In this document: positions 1 through 8,611 of the stretch, in pieces | How the letters are laid out: the number at the start of each line of letters is the position of its first letter | Position numbering within the stretch: position 1 is the first letter of the stretch | NCBI RefSeq assembly: GCF_900103185.1 | Contig: NZ_FNJD01000008.1 | Span: 1 to 64,000 of the forward strand | From: Sulfitobacter litoralis | GTDB lineage: Bacteria > Pseudomonadota > Alphaproteobacteria > Rhodobacterales > Rhodobacteraceae | Length of the DNA: 64,000 nt | Reading direction: 5' to 3' | Notes under the pieces: model-generated | Databases searched by the model: none | The model's input: only the letters and a program-made list of their open reading frames with translations | Told to the model about the DNA's origin: nothing | Program-made: the position numbers and the translations under genes

Positions 1-2
1 AG

Positions 3-263
3 TTTAGGAATTGGCGCAAGCTGGAACCTGGAATCGGAACCGAGGCATGGTTCTGTGATCCGCAAGCCCCGTGGCAAAAGGGTTCCGTCGAAAACCTGAA
101 CAAGCGTGCGCGGCGCTACCTACCAAGAGATGCGCCTGTGGCCGCGCTCTCAAATCGAGATATGAAGTCGATTTGCGACCGCTTGAACGGCACGCCCAGA
201 AAGTGTCTGGGATGGCGCACACCAACGGAAGCATTCAGGGAAGAACTCATGAAACTAAGATAG
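3..263 (+). CDS. IS30-family transposase, C-terminal part (cut by window edge)
   Basis: An open frame enters from the left edge and ends in TAG at 261-263. It carries the end of an IS30-type DDE transposase catalytic domain: the run WFCDPQAPWQKGSVEN includes the catalytic Glu context of the family, and TPRKCLGWRTPTEAF is the usual C-terminal motif. Only 86 residues are visible, so it cannot be said whether the full element is intact. The stretch after the stop (264-327) probably holds the right inverted repeat, but the other end is outside the window. It borders a metabolic operon and may mark an insertion or rearrangement boundary. Confidence 0.85.
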   Translation, partial: FRNWRKLEPGIGTEAWFCDPQAPWQKGSVENLNKRARRYLPRDAPVAALSNRDMKSICDRLNGTPRKCLGWRTPTEAFREELMKLR

Positions 264-327
264 CGGTAACCGTCGCAACGACCCTTGAGAATCCATTCTT
301 AAACGCTATCCAATCCACAATTGAATT

Positions 328-1590
328 CTAACCTGGGAATACAACCAGTGCACGGAAGTCGTTGACGTTCGTAAGCGTCGGTCCTGTTATGACCTGACCG
401 CCAATACAATCAAAGAAACCATGCGCGTCATTTGCGGCAAGCGCCGCCTTCGCATCAACTCCTGCCGCCTGTGCACGGTCCAAACTGTCGGGTCCGATGA
501 TGGCCCCTGCGACCTCGGCCGCGCCGTCGACGCCGTCGGTATCGCAGGCCAACCCCCAGACGCCCGCCGCCCCGTCTAATGCCAACATCAAGGCGAGCGC
601 GTATTCCGCATTCGGTCCGCCAACGCCCTCCCCGCGCCGTGTGACCGTTAGCTCCCCACCCGACAGGATTATCACCGGCGCATCGCCATGACGCAGACGC
701 GCCTGTTCTTGCAGGGCCAAGGCGGCATGGGCACGGGCGACCTCGCGGGCCTCGCCCTCAATATCATTGCCCAGACGGATCACGCGATACCCCTCCGCCT
801 CGGCCAAAGCCTCTGCCGCATCCAGCGATTGCTTGGGGGCCGCATAAATCCGGTTCATCACCCGCGACAACCGCGGATCACCGGGCGGCACGACCTGTGA
901 CCCCGCAGCCAGGGCCCGCGTGACCGAGGCCGGAACCGCCACGCCCCACTGCGTCAAAATCGCCTGCGCGTCCTGCGATGTGGTGGCATCGCCCACCGTC
1001 GGGCCGGACCCGATCATCGCCATATCATCCCCCGGCACATCCGAGATCATCAATGTGTGCATCATCGCCGGATAAGCCGCCGCCGCCAGCTGACCGCCTT
1101 TGACCTGCGACAGATGCTTGCGCACCACATTCATCTGCGTGATCGGCGCACCAGAGGCCAGCAACCCCGCGTTCACCGCTTGTTTTTCGGCCAGCGTAAT
1201 CTCCCCCAAGGGCGCGGTCAGCAGCGCCGACGCCCCGCCCGAGATCAGCGCCAGCACAAAGTCCCCCTCCCCCAAGCCGCTCAACAGCTCTAACATCCGC
1301 GCGGTTGCCGCCTGTCCGGCTGCATCGGGCACGGGATGCGCGGCCTCGACAATCTCGATCCCCTGACAGGGGCGCGCATATCCATAGCGGGTGATCACCA
1401 AACCGTCACAAGGACCCCACGCCGCCTCGACGGCCTCTGCCATGCGCGCGCTTGCCTTGCCCGCGCCGATCACCACGACGCGGCCCGCCGGTTTGGGCGG
1501 CAGATGCGTGGCCAGCGATTGCATCGGGTCCGCCACCGCGACGGCCCGGTCGAACAATCGGCGCAATGTCGTCTGCGGTGTGTCGTGCAT
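328..1590 (-). CDS. Glycerate 2-kinase / hydroxypyruvate reductase-type (MOFRL family)
   Basis: This 420-residue protein matches the glycerate 2-kinase family (GckA/TtuD; DUF4147 N-terminal domain plus MOFRL C-terminal domain) in length and motifs. Seen are an N-terminal VVVIGAGKAS loop (about residues 39-48), LISGGASALL (about 115-124), the SDVPGDD segment near 185, and a C-terminal GGPNAEYALAL stretch. The family phosphorylates D-glycerate to 2-phosphoglycerate in glyoxylate, serine or tartrate metabolism; older annotations call it hydroxypyruvate reductase. It is the last gene of a minus-strand run, 58 bp after the nitronate monooxygenase gene. The precise substrate is inferred from family only. 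Confidence 0.88.
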   Translation of the reverse strand: MHDTPQTTLRRLFDRAVAVADPMQSLATHLPPKPAGRVVVIGAGKASARMAEAVEAAWGPCDGLVITRYGYARPCQGIEIVEAAHPVPDAAGQAATARMLELLSGLGEGDFVLALISGGASALLTAPLGEITLAEKQAVNAGLLASGAPITQMNVVRKHLSQVKGGQLAAAAYPAMMHTLMISDVPGDDMAMIGSGPTVGDATTSQDAQAILTQWGVAVPASVTRALAAGSQVVPPGDPRLSRVMNRIYAAPKQSLDAAEALAEAEGYRVIRLGNDIEGEAREVARAHAALALQEQARLRHGDAPVIILSGGELTVTRRGEGVGGPNAEYALALMLALDGAAGVWGLACDTDGVDGAAEVAGAIIGPDSLDRAQAAGVDAKAALAANDAHGFFDCIGGQVITGPTLTNVNDFRALVVFPG

Positions 1591-1648
1591 CGCTATCTCT
1601 GTCCTCGCATCAAAAAAGCCGCCCCCGAAGGGACGGCCTGTTTTACAC

Positions 1649-2626
1649 TCACGCGGTCTGATCGAACAGACGTTTGCGGGCGGCGGCGTATTCTGTTGCC
1701 AGACGCTCTACCACCTCGGCGGCGGGGCGCACATCCTTGACGGCGCCAATCCCCTGCCCGGCCCCCCAAATCTCTTTCCAGCTTTTGGGCTTTTCGCGGT
1801 CAGCCCCAAAGTTCATGTTCGACGGGTCGGACCGTTCAAGGTTGTTCGGGTCCATCCCCTGCGCCTCGATCGAGGACTTCAGATAGTTGCCCCAAACCCC
1901 GGTGAACAAATCGGAATAGACGATATCCGACGCGCCCGAATCCGCGATCATCTGTTTATAACGGTCGTCAGCATTGGCTTCTTGCGTGGCGATAAACGCC
2001 GACCCGGCATAGCCACCATCCGCACCCATAGCCTGCGCCGCCAGAATGCTGTCGCCCTTGGCAATCGCACCGGACAAGAATACCGGCCCGTTAAACCATT
2101 CGCGAATTTCCTGAATCAGCGCCAGTGGCGACAACGCCCCGGCGTGGCCCCCTGCACCAGCCGCCACAGCGATCAGACCATCGGCCCCTTTTTCAATCGC
2201 TTTATGTGCAAAGCGGTTGTTGATGATGTCATGCAAGACCACACCACCCGCACCATGCGCCGCGTCGTTCAGCCATTCCTGTGCGCCCAAGGACGTGATC
2301 CACAGTGGCACCTCGTGCTTGACGCAAATCTCTACGTCGCGCTCGAGACGGGTGTTGGATTTATGCACAATCTGGTTCACCGCATAAGGGGCGGCGGGAT
2401 TGTCGGGGTTGGCTTGGTTGTGACGGTCCAGCTCTTCCTTGATGCGCGTCAGCCAGCGGTCCAGCTCGATCGGCTCCCCTTCTGCTTCGCGTGCATTCAG
2501 CGCAGGAAAGCTACCCACGATACCGGCCTTGCACTGTGCAATCACCAGATCAGGGTTCGAGATAATGAACAGCGGGCTGCCAATCAGCGGGATACGCAAA
2601 TTGTCGAAAAGGGCGGGTAGCGTCAT
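1649..2626 (-). CDS. Nitronate monooxygenase (2-nitropropane dioxygenase family)
   Basis: This 325-residue TIM-barrel flavoprotein of the NMO family uses FMN and oxygen to oxidise nitronates. The N-terminus reads PLIGSPLFIISNPDLVIAQC, followed by GIVGSFPALNA, the typical flavin-site start. GAGGHAG at about residue 157 is the phosphate-binding loop. The ATG at 2626 is chosen because GGAGGAAC precedes it; a longer in-frame start at 2659 would put the RBS inside the gene. It lies between thiolase and glycerate kinase genes on the same strand. Many relatives are annotated only by similarity, so the physiological substrate is open. Confidence 0.88.
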   Translation of the reverse strand: MTLPALFDNLRIPLIGSPLFIISNPDLVIAQCKAGIVGSFPALNAREAEGEPIELDRWLTRIKEELDRHNQANPDNPAAPYAVNQIVHKSNTRLERDVEICVKHEVPLWITSLGAQEWLNDAAHGAGGVVLHDIINNRFAHKAIEKGADGLIAVAAGAGGHAGALSPLALIQEIREWFNGPVFLSGAIAKGDSILAAQAMGADGGYAGSAFIATQEANADDRYKQMIADSGASDIVYSDLFTGVWGNYLKSSIEAQGMDPNNLERSDPSNMNFGADREKPKSWKEIWGAGQGIGAVKDVRPAAEVVERLATEYAAARKRLFDQTA

Positions 2627-2727
2627 CTTGTTCCTCCGGGACGTATTATTTTCCTGCAACTTGTCAGGATGTGCGGCCTTTGGAAATGACGGACGTTACG
2701 TCCCTCATCTCCTTCTTATGGTTGCGA

Positions 2728-3888
2728 CTACAGCGCCTCGATAATCGTGACGTTGGCAATGCCGCCGCCTTCGCACATGGTCTGCAAACCGTATTTCTTG
2801 CCGCGCGCATGCAGGCTGTGCACCAGCGTCGTCATCAGCCGCGCCCCGGATGCGCCCAGCGGATGCCCAAGCGCAATCGCGCCGCCGTTCACATTCAACT
2901 TGGCCGGATCGGCACCAGTGTGTTTCGCCCAGGCCATCGGGATCGGCGCAAAGGCTTCGTTGACCTCGAACAAATCAATATCATCGATCTTCATACCTGC
3001 CCGTTCCAACGCGCGGTCGGTGGCAGGCAAAGGTTCCTCAAGCATGATCACAGGGTCGCCCGCCGTCACGGTCAGATTCACGATCCGCGCCTTTGGGGTC
3101 AGGTTGTATTTCTTCAGCGCCGCCTCGGACACGACCAACACCCCCGCCGCACCGTCGCAAATCTGCGACGCATTCGCGGCAGAGATCATCCCGTTAGGGT
3201 CCAACAGCTTCACGCCAGCGATCGACGCAAGCGAGGCATCATCACGGATACCTTCGTCACGCGTGTGCATCCCGCCGTCGATGGCCAGCGGAATGATCTC
3301 GGCGTCAAAGGCCCCGCCGTCTCGCGCGGCCGTGGCGCGACGATGGCTCTCCAGCGCGTAGGCGTCCAGTTCTTCGCGGGTGAACCCGTGCTTTTGCGCG
3401 ACCATCTCTGCGCCGATAAACTGGCTGAAATTCTTGGTGCCGTAGCGCGCCTCGATCCGGTCGCTGAACGGGCCCTCGCCCAATCCCGCCTTGGCATAAA
3501 GCGACACGTTCGATCCCATCGGCACACGCGTCATGCTTTCGACACCCATGGCGACAACCACATCCTGCGTGCCCGACATCACCGCCTGCGCCGCGAATTG
3601 CACCGCTTGTTGCGAGCTGCCGCATTGCCGGTCAATGGTCACTGCAGGCACGGATTGCGGCAGGGTCGACGCCAGCACACAGTTGCGCCCGAAGGCAAAG
3701 GATTGCTCTCCGCCCTGACTGACGCAGCCGACGATCACGTCATCAATGACCGCGCCGTCGATCCCCGCGCGTGCGACCAGCGCGTTCAGTACCTCGGCCC
3801 CCAGATTAGCAGGGTGCCAGTCGCGCAGCGCGCCGCCACGACGTCCCCCTGCGGTGCGGGCTGTTTCTACGATATAGGCATGTGCCAA
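2728..3888 (-). CDS. Acetyl-CoA C-acyltransferase (thiolase)
   Basis: The 386-residue product has the full thiolase fold. The N-terminus is AYIVETARTAGGRRGG. The acylated cysteine lies in TIDRQCGSSQQA (about residue 89). The C-terminal motifs are NVNGGAIALGHPLGASGAR and CEGGGIAN, which carry the catalytic His and second Cys. Thiolases cleave 3-ketoacyl-CoA or condense acetyl-CoA. The SDR gene 24 bp upstream resembles 3-hydroxyacyl-CoA dehydrogenases of the HSD10 type, so the two could catalyse consecutive beta-oxidation steps. Chain-length preference cannot be read from the sequence. Confidence 0.92.
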   Translation of the reverse strand: MAHAYIVETARTAGGRRGGALRDWHPANLGAEVLNALVARAGIDGAVIDDVIVGCVSQGGEQSFAFGRNCVLASTLPQSVPAVTIDRQCGSSQQAVQFAAQAVMSGTQDVVVAMGVESMTRVPMGSNVSLYAKAGLGEGPFSDRIEARYGTKNFSQFIGAEMVAQKHGFTREELDAYALESHRRATAARDGGAFDAEIIPLAIDGGMHTRDEGIRDDASLASIAGVKLLDPNGMISAANASQICDGAAGVLVVSEAALKKYNLTPKARIVNLTVTAGDPVIMLEEPLPATDRALERAGMKIDDIDLFEVNEAFAPIPMAWAKHTGADPAKLNVNGGAIALGHPLGASGARLMTTLVHSLHARGKKYGLQTMCEGGGIANVTIIEAL

Positions 3889-3912
3889 TGTGCTTTCCTC
3901 CCTAAGTAGTCT

Positions 3913-4674
3913 CTATTTCGGCGCCATCCGGATTGCGCCATCAAGGCGGATCGTTTCACCGTTCAACATCGGGTTATCGATGATCGCGCCGACCATTTTG
4001 GCGTATTCGGACGGATCGCCCAAGCGGCTGGGAAAGGGCACCTGCGCGCCGAGCGAATCCTGCGCCTCTTGCGGCAGACTGGCCAGAAGCGGAGTCAGAA
4101 ACAGCCCCGGCGCAATCGTCATCACGCGGATGCCATAGCGCGCCAGCTCGCGGGCGACGGGCAAGGTCATGCCCACAATCCCGCCCTTAGACGCGGCATA
4201 GGCCGCCTGCCCGATCTGCCCGTCGAACGCCGCGACCGAGGCCGTGTTGATGATCACGCCCCGCTCCTCGCCCACAGGCTCTGCCTTGTGCAGCGCGGCC
4301 GCGAATTTCGACAGCACGTTGAATGACCCCAGCAAGTTTACATTCACCACGTTTGCAAAGCTCGCCAACGGCAGCGCCGCGCCATCCCGGTCCACCACCT
4401 TCGCGGGCGGCCCGATGCCTGCACAGTTCACCAGAATTCGCGCCTTACCGTGCAGCCCTTCGGCCTTGGCAATCGCCGCCTCGACGGCGCTCTCGTCAGT
4501 CACATCAACACGCAGGAATTTGCCACCAATGGCGGCGGCTTTATCTTCGCCCAATTCGGCGTTCATATCAAAGATGGTCACCTTGGCCCCGGCCTGTGCC
4601 AGAAATTCAGCCGTGGCCCCGCCCAATCCTGATGCACCACCTGTGACGATGGCCGCTTGTCCGTTCAAATGCAT
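3913..4674 (-). CDS. Short-chain dehydrogenase, HSD10/3-hydroxyacyl-CoA type
   Basis: This classical SDR has 253 residues. The NAD-binding motif TGGASGLG is at residues 11-18, NCAG at about 83-86, and the catalytic Ser-Tyr-Lys lies in NTASVAAFDGQIGQAAYAASK (Tyr and Lys near residues 158 and 162). The C-terminal RLGDPSEYAKMVGAII and LNGETIRLDGAIRM are typical of 3-hydroxyacyl-CoA dehydrogenase type 2 (HSD10). It is probably the first gene of the four-gene minus-strand operon SDR-thiolase-NMO-glycerate kinase. Substrate assignment rests on family resemblance and the adjoining thiolase. Confidence 0.88.
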   Translation of the reverse strand: MHLNGQAAIVTGGASGLGGATAEFLAQAGAKVTIFDMNAELGEDKAAAIGGKFLRVDVTDESAVEAAIAKAEGLHGKARILVNCAGIGPPAKVVDRDGAALPLASFANVVNVNLLGSFNVLSKFAAALHKAEPVGEERGVIINTASVAAFDGQIGQAAYAASKGGIVGMTLPVARELARYGIRVMTIAPGLFLTPLLASLPQEAQDSLGAQVPFPSRLGDPSEYAKMVGAIIDNPMLNGETIRLDGAIRMAPK

Positions 4675-4776
4675 GATATGCTCCCCTTCCCCATTTGCGG
4701 CGAATGTCGCCCGCGTTTTGGCGGATTACAATGGTAAAGCGTGGTGCAACGGGTGAGGCAAATCTGGCAGCCTGGT

Positions 4777-5457
4777 TCAGGCGATGATCACGACGTCAGA
4801 GACATCACTATCGACAGCTTGCAGTGCAGCCAGCACGCGGGTGGTCAGGTGGGTCTGGACATAGGCACCGTGAAAACGGCTCGGGGCTTGAAGCGTCACA
4901 CGCCCCCCTGCCCGATCGTGCCGCGTGAGGTTATGCAGCCAGCTGCCATAGACACCCGCGTCTTCGGCATGCAGCACGGTCTGTGCCAACGCCCATTCGC
5001 TCCCGCCCTCAACCGGCGGTGTCGGCGCGGTGCCGCGTACCGGCAATGGCACAACGCGTGTAGGTTCGGGTGCCCCTTGCATCCGTAGATCAAAGTCGGG
5101 GCCAACATGCGGCCACTGCGGCCGCGTCATTTCAAGGATCGCATCAAGGTCGAGCCCGTACTCCGTCACCCGTCCGCGCGCGCCCTGTCGTTTGACCACG
5201 AGCCAGCCACACCCGCGCAGCTTTGCCATCTCGCGTTTGACGGTGCGCTCATCAACGGACCACAGCTGGGCGATCTCGCGCTGACCGACGGCCAGTTCGT
5301 TGCGGGCCCAGTTGTAGCGCGCCGTCACTAGTGTAATGAAGCGCAACACCAAACGGTGATCGTGTTTACCACCGGCAAGGGCATAGGCCCCCAAGGCAGT
5401 GATGATGTCGTATTTGCGCGCGGCGGCGTCGCGCCCCACGGGTTTGGGTGAAAGCAT
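4777..5457 (-). CDS. DnaA-like plasmid replication initiator
   Basis: The 226-residue protein has an N-terminal winged-helix region. Its HTH is at about residues 57-80 (REIAQLWSVDERTVKREMAKL). Its C-terminal part (about 153-215) resembles domain I of DnaA: W155, Y170-x2-WL, then VTLQAPSRFHGAYV and a final helix. There is no AAA+ ATPase domain. This composition fits the DnaA-like replicases of Rhodobacterales extrachromosomal replicons, which are known to pair with RepAB-type parAB, as here. It faces away from parA, and the 504-bp gap between them looks like the origin. The assignment is by motif reading, not by search. Confidence 0.8.
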   Translation of the reverse strand: MLSPKPVGRDAAARKYDIITALGAYALAGGKHDHRLVLRFITLVTARYNWARNELAVGQREIAQLWSVDERTVKREMAKLRGCGWLVVKRQGARGRVTEYGLDLDAILEMTRPQWPHVGPDFDLRMQGAPEPTRVVPLPVRGTAPTPPVEGGSEWALAQTVLHAEDAGVYGSWLHNLTRHDRAGGRVTLQAPSRFHGAYVQTHLTTRVLAALQAVDSDVSDVVIIA

Positions 5458-5643
5458 AGCTGCTCCGATCTGGCACGGTGTGAATGTGCAGCCTCAGTTC
5501 GATCTCTTTGTGGATCCTCGGGGCGTGGACAACGTCCTTTCCGCCTCTTCCCTGATTTGCGTCCGGAAACCCGATTCTGTCAAGGATTGGTTTTGCCCCG
5601 ACCCTCTTTCTTTCCCATTCAAAATTGAAAGTTAAGGTATCAC

Positions 5644-5730
5644 TGGTATAGAGGGACAGACAGGGCGTCCCCTAATACAGCGATTTTGTCCCCCAATATC
5701 TCGCGGTGCCGATCCTGCTGTCCCCCTATA
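5644..5730. repeat. Iteron-like repeats, consensus TGTCCCCCTATA
   Basis: Four related units were read by eye. One is inverted (GGTATAGAGGGACAG at about 5645-5659). Three are direct, with GTCCCC starting at 5667, 5688 and 5720, each followed by a TAATA-, AATAT- or TATAT-type tail. The direct units are 21 and 32 bp apart, close to two and three helical turns, as expected for protein-bound iterons on one DNA face. The natural ligand would be the DnaA-like initiator. Confidence 0.55.
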
Positions 5731-5924
5731 TTTCCGTGCTTGAGCTATAAAGCGGGTGCTATGTGGCGAATCGCGTCGTGGCCGTGTGGTATAAGGGATA
5801 TTGCGACCCCGTTCATAGAATAAATGTCTTTCCATAAGATGCAAATTCAGCGTAAATCCAAATTGAGTAGTAATTAGCGTTCTCTTACGGGTTTTCCGGT
5901 GTCGCCACAGCGCGCGGCGTTGTG

Positions 5925-5940
5925 GTTCCCCGCGGGGAAC
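5925..5940. promoter_or_regulatory. parS-like 16-bp palindrome, copy 1
   Basis: GTTCCCCGCGGGGAAC is a perfect palindrome located 21 bp before the parA ATG. It fits the GTT-N4-GC-N4-AAC pattern known for alphaproteobacterial RepB/ParB sites on repABC-type plasmids. This is the only copy in non-coding DNA and could also serve autoregulation of parAB. Confidence 0.8.
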
Positions 5941-5961
5941 GGGTAGGGAAAAGGACAGCTT

Positions 5962-7260
5962 ATGTTTACCTATGCGGACCTGGCAAAGCTTCAGGCGCAG
6001 TCGCTCAAGATGCAGGGGCACATCCGGCATCAGACGTATTCGCCTGAGATGGAAAAGACCCTGCGCCGGTTCTCAAGCTGGGAGGTGGCGGAGCTGATCT
6101 TTAAGACCAACCCATCGACCCTGCGCGGCAGGCTGGCGGCAGACCCGTCCCTGCCCGAGGGGCAAGTCGAGGAAGAAGGCCGCCAGCGCTGGTATTCGCT
6201 GGAGGAAATCAACGAGCTGCGTCGCAAGCTCAAAATCAAGAACCGTTCGCTGATGCCGCCGCGGCCTGCGGGCAAACGGGCGGTGCGCGCCGCGATCGCG
6301 AACTTCAAGGGTGGCGCGGGCAAGTCTACCGTCGCGCTGCATTTCGCCCATGCCGCCGCACTGGACGGCTACCGCGTACTGGCCGTGGATTTTGATCCGC
6401 AGGCCACGCTCAGCCATTCGATGGGGCTGTCGGATGTGTCGGAAGAGGTCACCGTCTGGGGCATCATGGCTCGCGATCTTATCCGCGAGACAGAGCGGAT
6501 GAATGCGGTTCAGGGCGGTGCCGAAAGCGGGGCCACCCTGCCCCAACGCAAACTGCCTGCCTCTGTCACCGGCATGGGGCTTAGCGAGTTGCGGGCGACC
6601 GATTTCATCAAGCCAACCAGCTGGCCGACGATTGATCTTGTCCCGAGCTGCGCCAATGCGGCCTTTGTCGAATTTGCCAGCGCGCAGTACCGGCACCTGA
6701 ACCCTGAATGGTCGTTCTTTGCCGCGGTGTCGCGCTACCTTGATACGATCCCGCCCGACGCCTACGACCTGATCATCTTCGACTGCCCCCCTGCCATTGG
6801 GTATCAATCTATGAACGCGGTTTTTGCGGCGGATGTTTTGTACATTCCGTCGGGCCCGGGCTATTGGGAATATGACAGCACCACCAGCTTTATCGGCCAG
6901 CTTTCCGAGGCGCTGGAGGATCTCGGTCGCTTCCGCGGTCGGTTGCCGACGGGCACGGATCCGGTGAAGGCGTTTGCCGACATCAAGTTTCTATTGACCC
7001 GTTTCGAGCCTAATAACGATCTACACCGTGCGATGCAGTCAGCCTTTCATCAGGTTTTCAAGCCACATGTAGCAGAGCACCCGATTGAAATGACCCGCGC
7101 GGTCGAGCAGTCTGGCCGGTTCCTGTCGTCGATCTACGAGATGGATTATCGTCAGATGACCCGCGAGACTTGGCGCCGCGCACGGGCTTCCTTTGATCGG
7201 GCCTATGATGAATTCCGTACCACGCTGGTGGACGCGTGGGATAAGCTGGAGGATGAATAA
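5962..7260 (+). CDS. parA: ParA/RepA-type partition ATPase
   Basis: This 432-residue ParA has an N-terminal MerR/HTH-like DNA-binding segment (about residues 35-92, SSWEVAELI...WYSLEEINELRRKL) and a deviant Walker A box KGGAGKST at 116-123. The Walker A' region VLAVDFDPQATLS and the Walker B-like LIIFDCPPAIGYQS follow. The size and N-terminal extension fit type Ia ParA and RepA of repABC modules, which segregate the replicon and repress their own promoter. Its stop codon overlaps the parB start by one base. A parS palindrome lies just upstream. Confidence 0.92.
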   Translation: MFTYADLAKLQAQSLKMQGHIRHQTYSPEMEKTLRRFSSWEVAELIFKTNPSTLRGRLAADPSLPEGQVEEEGRQRWYSLEEINELRRKLKIKNRSLMPPRPAGKRAVRAAIANFKGGAGKSTVALHFAHAAALDGYRVLAVDFDPQATLSHSMGLSDVSEEVTVWGIMARDLIRETERMNAVQGGAESGATLPQRKLPASVTGMGLSELRATDFIKPTSWPTIDLVPSCANAAFVEFASAQYRHLNPEWSFFAAVSRYLDTIPPDAYDLIIFDCPPAIGYQSMNAVFAADVLYIPSGPGYWEYDSTTSFIGQLSEALEDLGRFRGRLPTGTDPVKAFADIKFLLTRFEPNNDLHRAMQSAFHQVFKPHVAEHPIEMTRAVEQSGRFLSSIYEMDYRQMTRETWRRARASFDRAYDEFRTTLVDAWDKLEDE

Positions 7261-8447
7261 TGGTTAAGAAGCGGTCTGTTTTTGACATCAACTTCGAACT
7301 GGATGACGAGGAAGAAGCGGCGGGGTTCCCCGCGGGGAACGATAAGCCTGCGCCGCCGGTCGTGAAAGAATACAACATCCAAGGACACCCGCTGCAGAAC
7401 AGCGATCCGGTTGTTTCTCCAGCCCCGAGCGCTGCGCCCACGTCGACCCCTGCCCCTGCCCCCGCCCCTGCGCGCCGTGGTCCGATGGCCAGTGCGATCT
7501 CGGAAACGTTGGAGGCGACCTCTGAGCGCGCCACGGCAGAGGCCGCTATCCGGGCCGAAAACGATGCCTTGGCGCATGAGCATGTACGGTTAAAACGGTT
7601 AGGGTTGATCACCGATTTGATCCAGACGTCGGATGTGCACACCAACAAGCTGACCCGAGACCGGTCGGCGAATGTCGATCCCGAGCTGGCAGAGCTGAAG
7701 CAGTCGATTCAATCGGTCGGTCTGTCGAACCCCATTCGTGTAGAGCAGACGGACAACGGCTATGAGCTCATTCAGGGCTTCCGACGTCTGACCGCCTTTC
7801 GCGAGCTTGCTGCTGAAACAGGCGACCCGCGCTATTCCCGCATCCCCGCAGCGCTGGTTCCCCGCGGGGAACCCTTGGCAGATCTTTACCGCAAAATGGT
7901 CGATGAGAACCTCGTGCGCAAAGACCTGTCCTTTGGCGAAATGGCGCGGCTGGCCCTGTTATATGCGCAAGATTCCGGCATCGATGTCAGCGATGCGGTC
8001 GGCACGCTATATGCCTCTGCATTGAAGCAGAAGAAGACCTATATCCGCCAGTTCGCGCGGGTCTTGGCAGATCTGGACGGTGCGTTGCGACACCCCGAGG
8101 TGATCCCGCGCGTGCTTGGGTTGGATGTGTATCGCTATCTGGATGCGAACGCCGGGCACGCTATGGCGCTGAAAAAGGCATTGATCAGGCAACCCGACCG
8201 CGACGGTGATGCCGAACTGGCGATCTTGCGTGCGGGTATTACGGCCAAGAAAACCGCCCCAAAGCCCGCGGGCCGCAGTTCAGCCAAGACGTCTTTACGC
8301 CTTGGGCTGCCGCAGGGCGAGATGCGGGTGATCGCGTCGGATGGAAAGGTCGAGATGCGCTTGCCGCGGGATTTCTCGGCTGTGAGCAAGGCGCGATTGC
8401 AGCGCGGTATCGAAGCATTCCTAGCGGCGCTCGATAAGGAAGACTGA
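7260..8447 (+). CDS. parB: ParB/RepB-type centromere-binding protein
   Basis: The 395-residue product has a ParB/Srx-type N-domain at about residues 120-210. It includes SIQSVGLSNPIRV, the NTPase-domain motif QGFRRLTAFREL (GFRR at 173-176) and PLADLYRKMVDENLVRKDLS. An HTH region and a C-terminal RepB-like domain follow. A Pro/Ala-rich linker (about 50-72) is present. Two parS-like palindromes sit inside its own reading frame: copy 2 encodes GFPAGN (residues 22-27) and copy 3 encodes VPRGEP (about 200-205). It forms an operon with parA and should bind those sites. Confidence 0.92.
   Translation: MVKKRSVFDINFELDDEEEAAGFPAGNDKPAPPVVKEYNIQGHPLQNSDPVVSPAPSAAPTSTPAPAPAPARRGPMASAISETLEATSERATAEAAIRAENDALAHEHVRLKRLGLITDLIQTSDVHTNKLTRDRSANVDPELAELKQSIQSVGLSNPIRVEQTDNGYELIQGFRRLTAFRELAAETGDPRYSRIPAALVPRGEPLADLYRKMVDENLVRKDLSFGEMARLALLYAQDSGIDVSDAVGTLYASALKQKKTYIRQFARVLADLDGALRHPEVIPRVLGLDVYRYLDANAGHAMALKKALIRQPDRDGDAELAILRAGITAKKTAPKPAGRSSAKTSLRLGLPQGEMRVIASDGKVEMRLPRDFSAVSKARLQRGIEAFLAALDKED
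7325..7340. promoter_or_regulatory. parS-like palindrome, copy 2 (inside parB)
   Basis: An identical copy of GTTCCCCGCGGGGAAC lies in the parB reading frame, in the poorly conserved N-terminal tail of ParB. Confidence 0.75.
7857..7872. promoter_or_regulatory. parS-like palindrome, copy 3 (inside parB)
   Basis: An identical copy lies inside the ParB DNA-binding region, read as VPRGEP. Confidence 0.75.
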
Positions 8448-8611
8448 ATGTTTAACGGGGCAGGGCGGATCGTCTTGCCCCTTCTAATTTGCGACAGGTC
8501 GGGACTGATTGGCGAGATAGGCCCATATATGCGCGCCAACCGACGCCGCCTTGCCCGAATCCTCATCCTCACCTATACTCCTGACTTGTACGCATAACTC
8601 GAGGTGGTGCC

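Larger units (their letters stand above)
5458..5961. other. Probable origin region (oriV) between initiator and parA
   Basis: This 504-bp stretch between divergent genes holds no convincing gene. It contains a cluster of iteron-like TGTCCCC-type repeats (5644-5730), A+T-richer DNA just before parA (about 5810-5880), a partial DnaA-box-like TGTGGAT near 5511 and GTGGACAA near 5526, and a parS palindrome ending 21 bp before the parA ATG. Both promoters (initiator leftward, parA rightward) must lie here. The origin call is inference from position and repeats. Confidence 0.6.

Noticed and set aside
1391..2620. Long plus-strand ORF (409 codons) over glycerate kinase and nitronate monooxygenase
   Set aside because: It is antisense to two well-matched genes, has no family motif, and arises from high G+C codon bias.
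2671..3909. Plus-strand ORF (412 codons) opposite the thiolase gene
   Set aside because: Arg/His-rich shadow translation of a clear thiolase; no RBS or motif.
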